NCBI GenBank assembly: GCA_030639555.1
Contig: DAOWCM010000115.1
Coordinates: 1 to 7,082, forward strand
Length of the DNA stretch: 7,082 nucleotides
Direction of reading: 5' to 3'
DNA from: Candidatus Eiseniibacteriota bacterium
Lineage (GTDB): Bacteria > Joyebacterota > Joyebacteria > Joyebacterales > Joyebacteraceae
This document shows, piece by piece, positions 6,315 to 7,082 of this stretch. Below the pieces are notes generated by a model. That model searched no databases, was not told where the DNA came from, and worked only from the letters and a program-made list of their open reading frames with translations. The position numbers and the translations under genes were made by a program. The first letter of the stretch is position 1. Each line of letters starts with the position of its first letter.

Positions 6315-7082
6315 CTAGTTCAGATAGGACCGAAGCTCCTCCAGGCCCGGCTGGGCCCTGAGCTTGCCCAGAGCCTCTTCCTTGATCTGGCGGATGCGCT
6401 CGCGGGTCAGGCCCATCATCTGGCCGACCTGCTCAAGCGTCTTCTTGTCCTCGCCACCGAGGCCGAAGTAGTGCTGAAGGATGGTGCTCTCCCGGTCCGT
6501 CAGTTCGGCGAGCACGAGAGCCAGATCCTGCCCGAGCGACTCGTAGTGCAGGTCGATGAGGCCGGGATCGTCCGACGTGTCGGCGACCAGATCACCGAGA
6601 TTGACGTCCTCATCGAACGCCACTGGAGCGTCAAGAGACAGGCTTCCGATCGAGAGCTTCTTCAGCTCCACGATGTCCTTGGCCTTCATCTTCATGACCT
6701 CAGCGAGCTCCGTGTCAGTGGGCTCGCGACCCGTCTGCTGGCGAAGGCGTTCGAGCGTCCTCCACATCCTCCTGATGGCGCCGGCCTTGTTCAGCGGCAG
6801 GCGCATCGCACCCGACTGCTCGGCCATCCCCTTGAGGATCGCGTGTCTGATCCACCAGACCGCGTAGGTTATGAACTTGCGTCCCCGCTCCGCGTCGAAC
6901 CGCTTGGCCGCCTCCATGAGTCCAACGTTGCCCTGGTTGATGACATCCATGATCGGCGAACCCGTCTTCCGGGCGTACCCCTTGGCGACGCTCACTACGA
7001 ACCTGAGGTTCGCGGTGACAAGCGCGTCGCGCGCGTCCTGATCGCCCTTGAGGATTCTCCTGCCAAGCTGCTGCTCCTGCTC
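6315..7082 (-). CDS. rpoD: RpoD-type primary sigma factor, C-terminal part (start outside window)
   Basis: The open frame runs from the TAG stop at 6315 to the window edge, giving 255 residues. It begins in late region 1.2 (EQQLGRRILKGDQDARDAL); the true start lies beyond 7082. Region 2 follows (LVTANLRFVVSVAKGYARK, then DVINQGNVGLMEAAKRFD, then GRKFITYAVWWIRHAI). Region 3 has RLPLN and the EPTDTELAEVMKM helix. Region 4 has LTDRESTILQHYFGLGG and the helix-turn-helix TLEQVGQMMGLTRERIRQIK. The short C-terminal tail ends ELRSYLN. It directs RNA polymerase to -10/-35 promoters. At the positions of E. coli sigma70 Q437 and T440, which read the -12 base, it has His and Leu. At the extended -10 contacts H455 and E458 it has Asn and Gly. 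The RLPLN segment and that Leu recall FCB-group primary sigmas. A group 2 (non-essential) sigma factor cannot be excluded without the N-terminus. Confidence 0.9.
   Translation of the reverse strand, partial: EQEQQLGRRILKGDQDARDALVTANLRFVVSVAKGYARKTGSPIMDVINQGNVGLMEAAKRFDAERGRKFITYAVWWIRHAILKGMAEQSGAMRLPLNKAGAIRRMWRTLERLRQQTGREPTDTELAEVMKMKAKDIVELKKLSIGSLSLDAPVAFDEDVNLGDLVADTSDDPGLIDLHYESLGQDLALVLAELTDRESTILQHYFGLGGEDKKTLEQVGQMMGLTRERIRQIKEEALGKLRAQPGLEELRSYLN

Noticed and set aside
1..7082. Search for CRISPR arrays, insertion sequences, tRNA or rRNA genes and attachment sites.
   Set aside because: No repeated spacer pattern, transposase, terminal inverted repeats or RNA gene signature was seen; coding regions fill almost the whole window.

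Overview
The window is GC-rich, gene-dense and wholly chromosomal in character. All six genes lie on the minus strand, so they read from right to left. A lipoprotein with a clear lipobox, secreted envelope proteins and an AMIN-Amidase_3 cell-wall hydrolase point to a diderm bacterium. The primary-type sigma factor carries the RLPLN segment and a Leu after WWIRxAI, features I associate with the FCB group (Bacteroidetes, Fibrobacteres and related candidate phyla). That placement is an inference from one protein, not a phylogeny.

Layout from right to left. (1) 7082-6315: the C-terminal 255 residues of an RpoD-type sigma factor, whose start lies beyond the window edge. (2) 6314-6098: a short intergenic region with a 12-bp perfect stem, probably the sigma gene's terminator. 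A sigma70-like promoter (TTGACG, 18 bp, TAGTAT) follows 12 bases later. (3) 6097-19: a five-gene co-directional cluster, probably one operon, with gaps of 12, 50, 69 and 47 bases. It encodes an M16-fold lipoprotein, a secreted M16-fold protein, an N-acetylmuramoyl-L-alanine amidase (AMIN, Amidase_3, LysM), a YbbR-domain membrane protein and TsaD, the tRNA t6A transferase subunit.

The most unusual point concerns the two M16 proteins. M16 peptidases often occur as pairs in which one subunit keeps the zinc motif HxxEH and a downstream Glu, and the partner lacks them. Here both members have lost every zinc ligand: NLLRT with Ser in one, NLTNL with Asn in the other. In both, the two sites are exactly 80 residues apart, as in beta-MPP. 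Both still keep the C-terminal-domain Arg and Tyr usually linked with substrate binding. The adjacent amidase has intact catalytic residues and also the helical insertion (RENAADLVGGV region) that keeps AmiA/B/C-type amidases off until an activator binds. A testable idea is that the pseudo-M16 pair is a peptide-binding or regulatory clamp working with this amidase, analogous to degenerate LytM factors (EnvC, NlpD). That functional link is inference from gene order only.

TsaD is a housekeeping passenger at the end of the cluster. No mobile elements, CRISPR arrays, tRNA or rRNA genes were seen, and no gene-free stretch exceeds about 220 bases.
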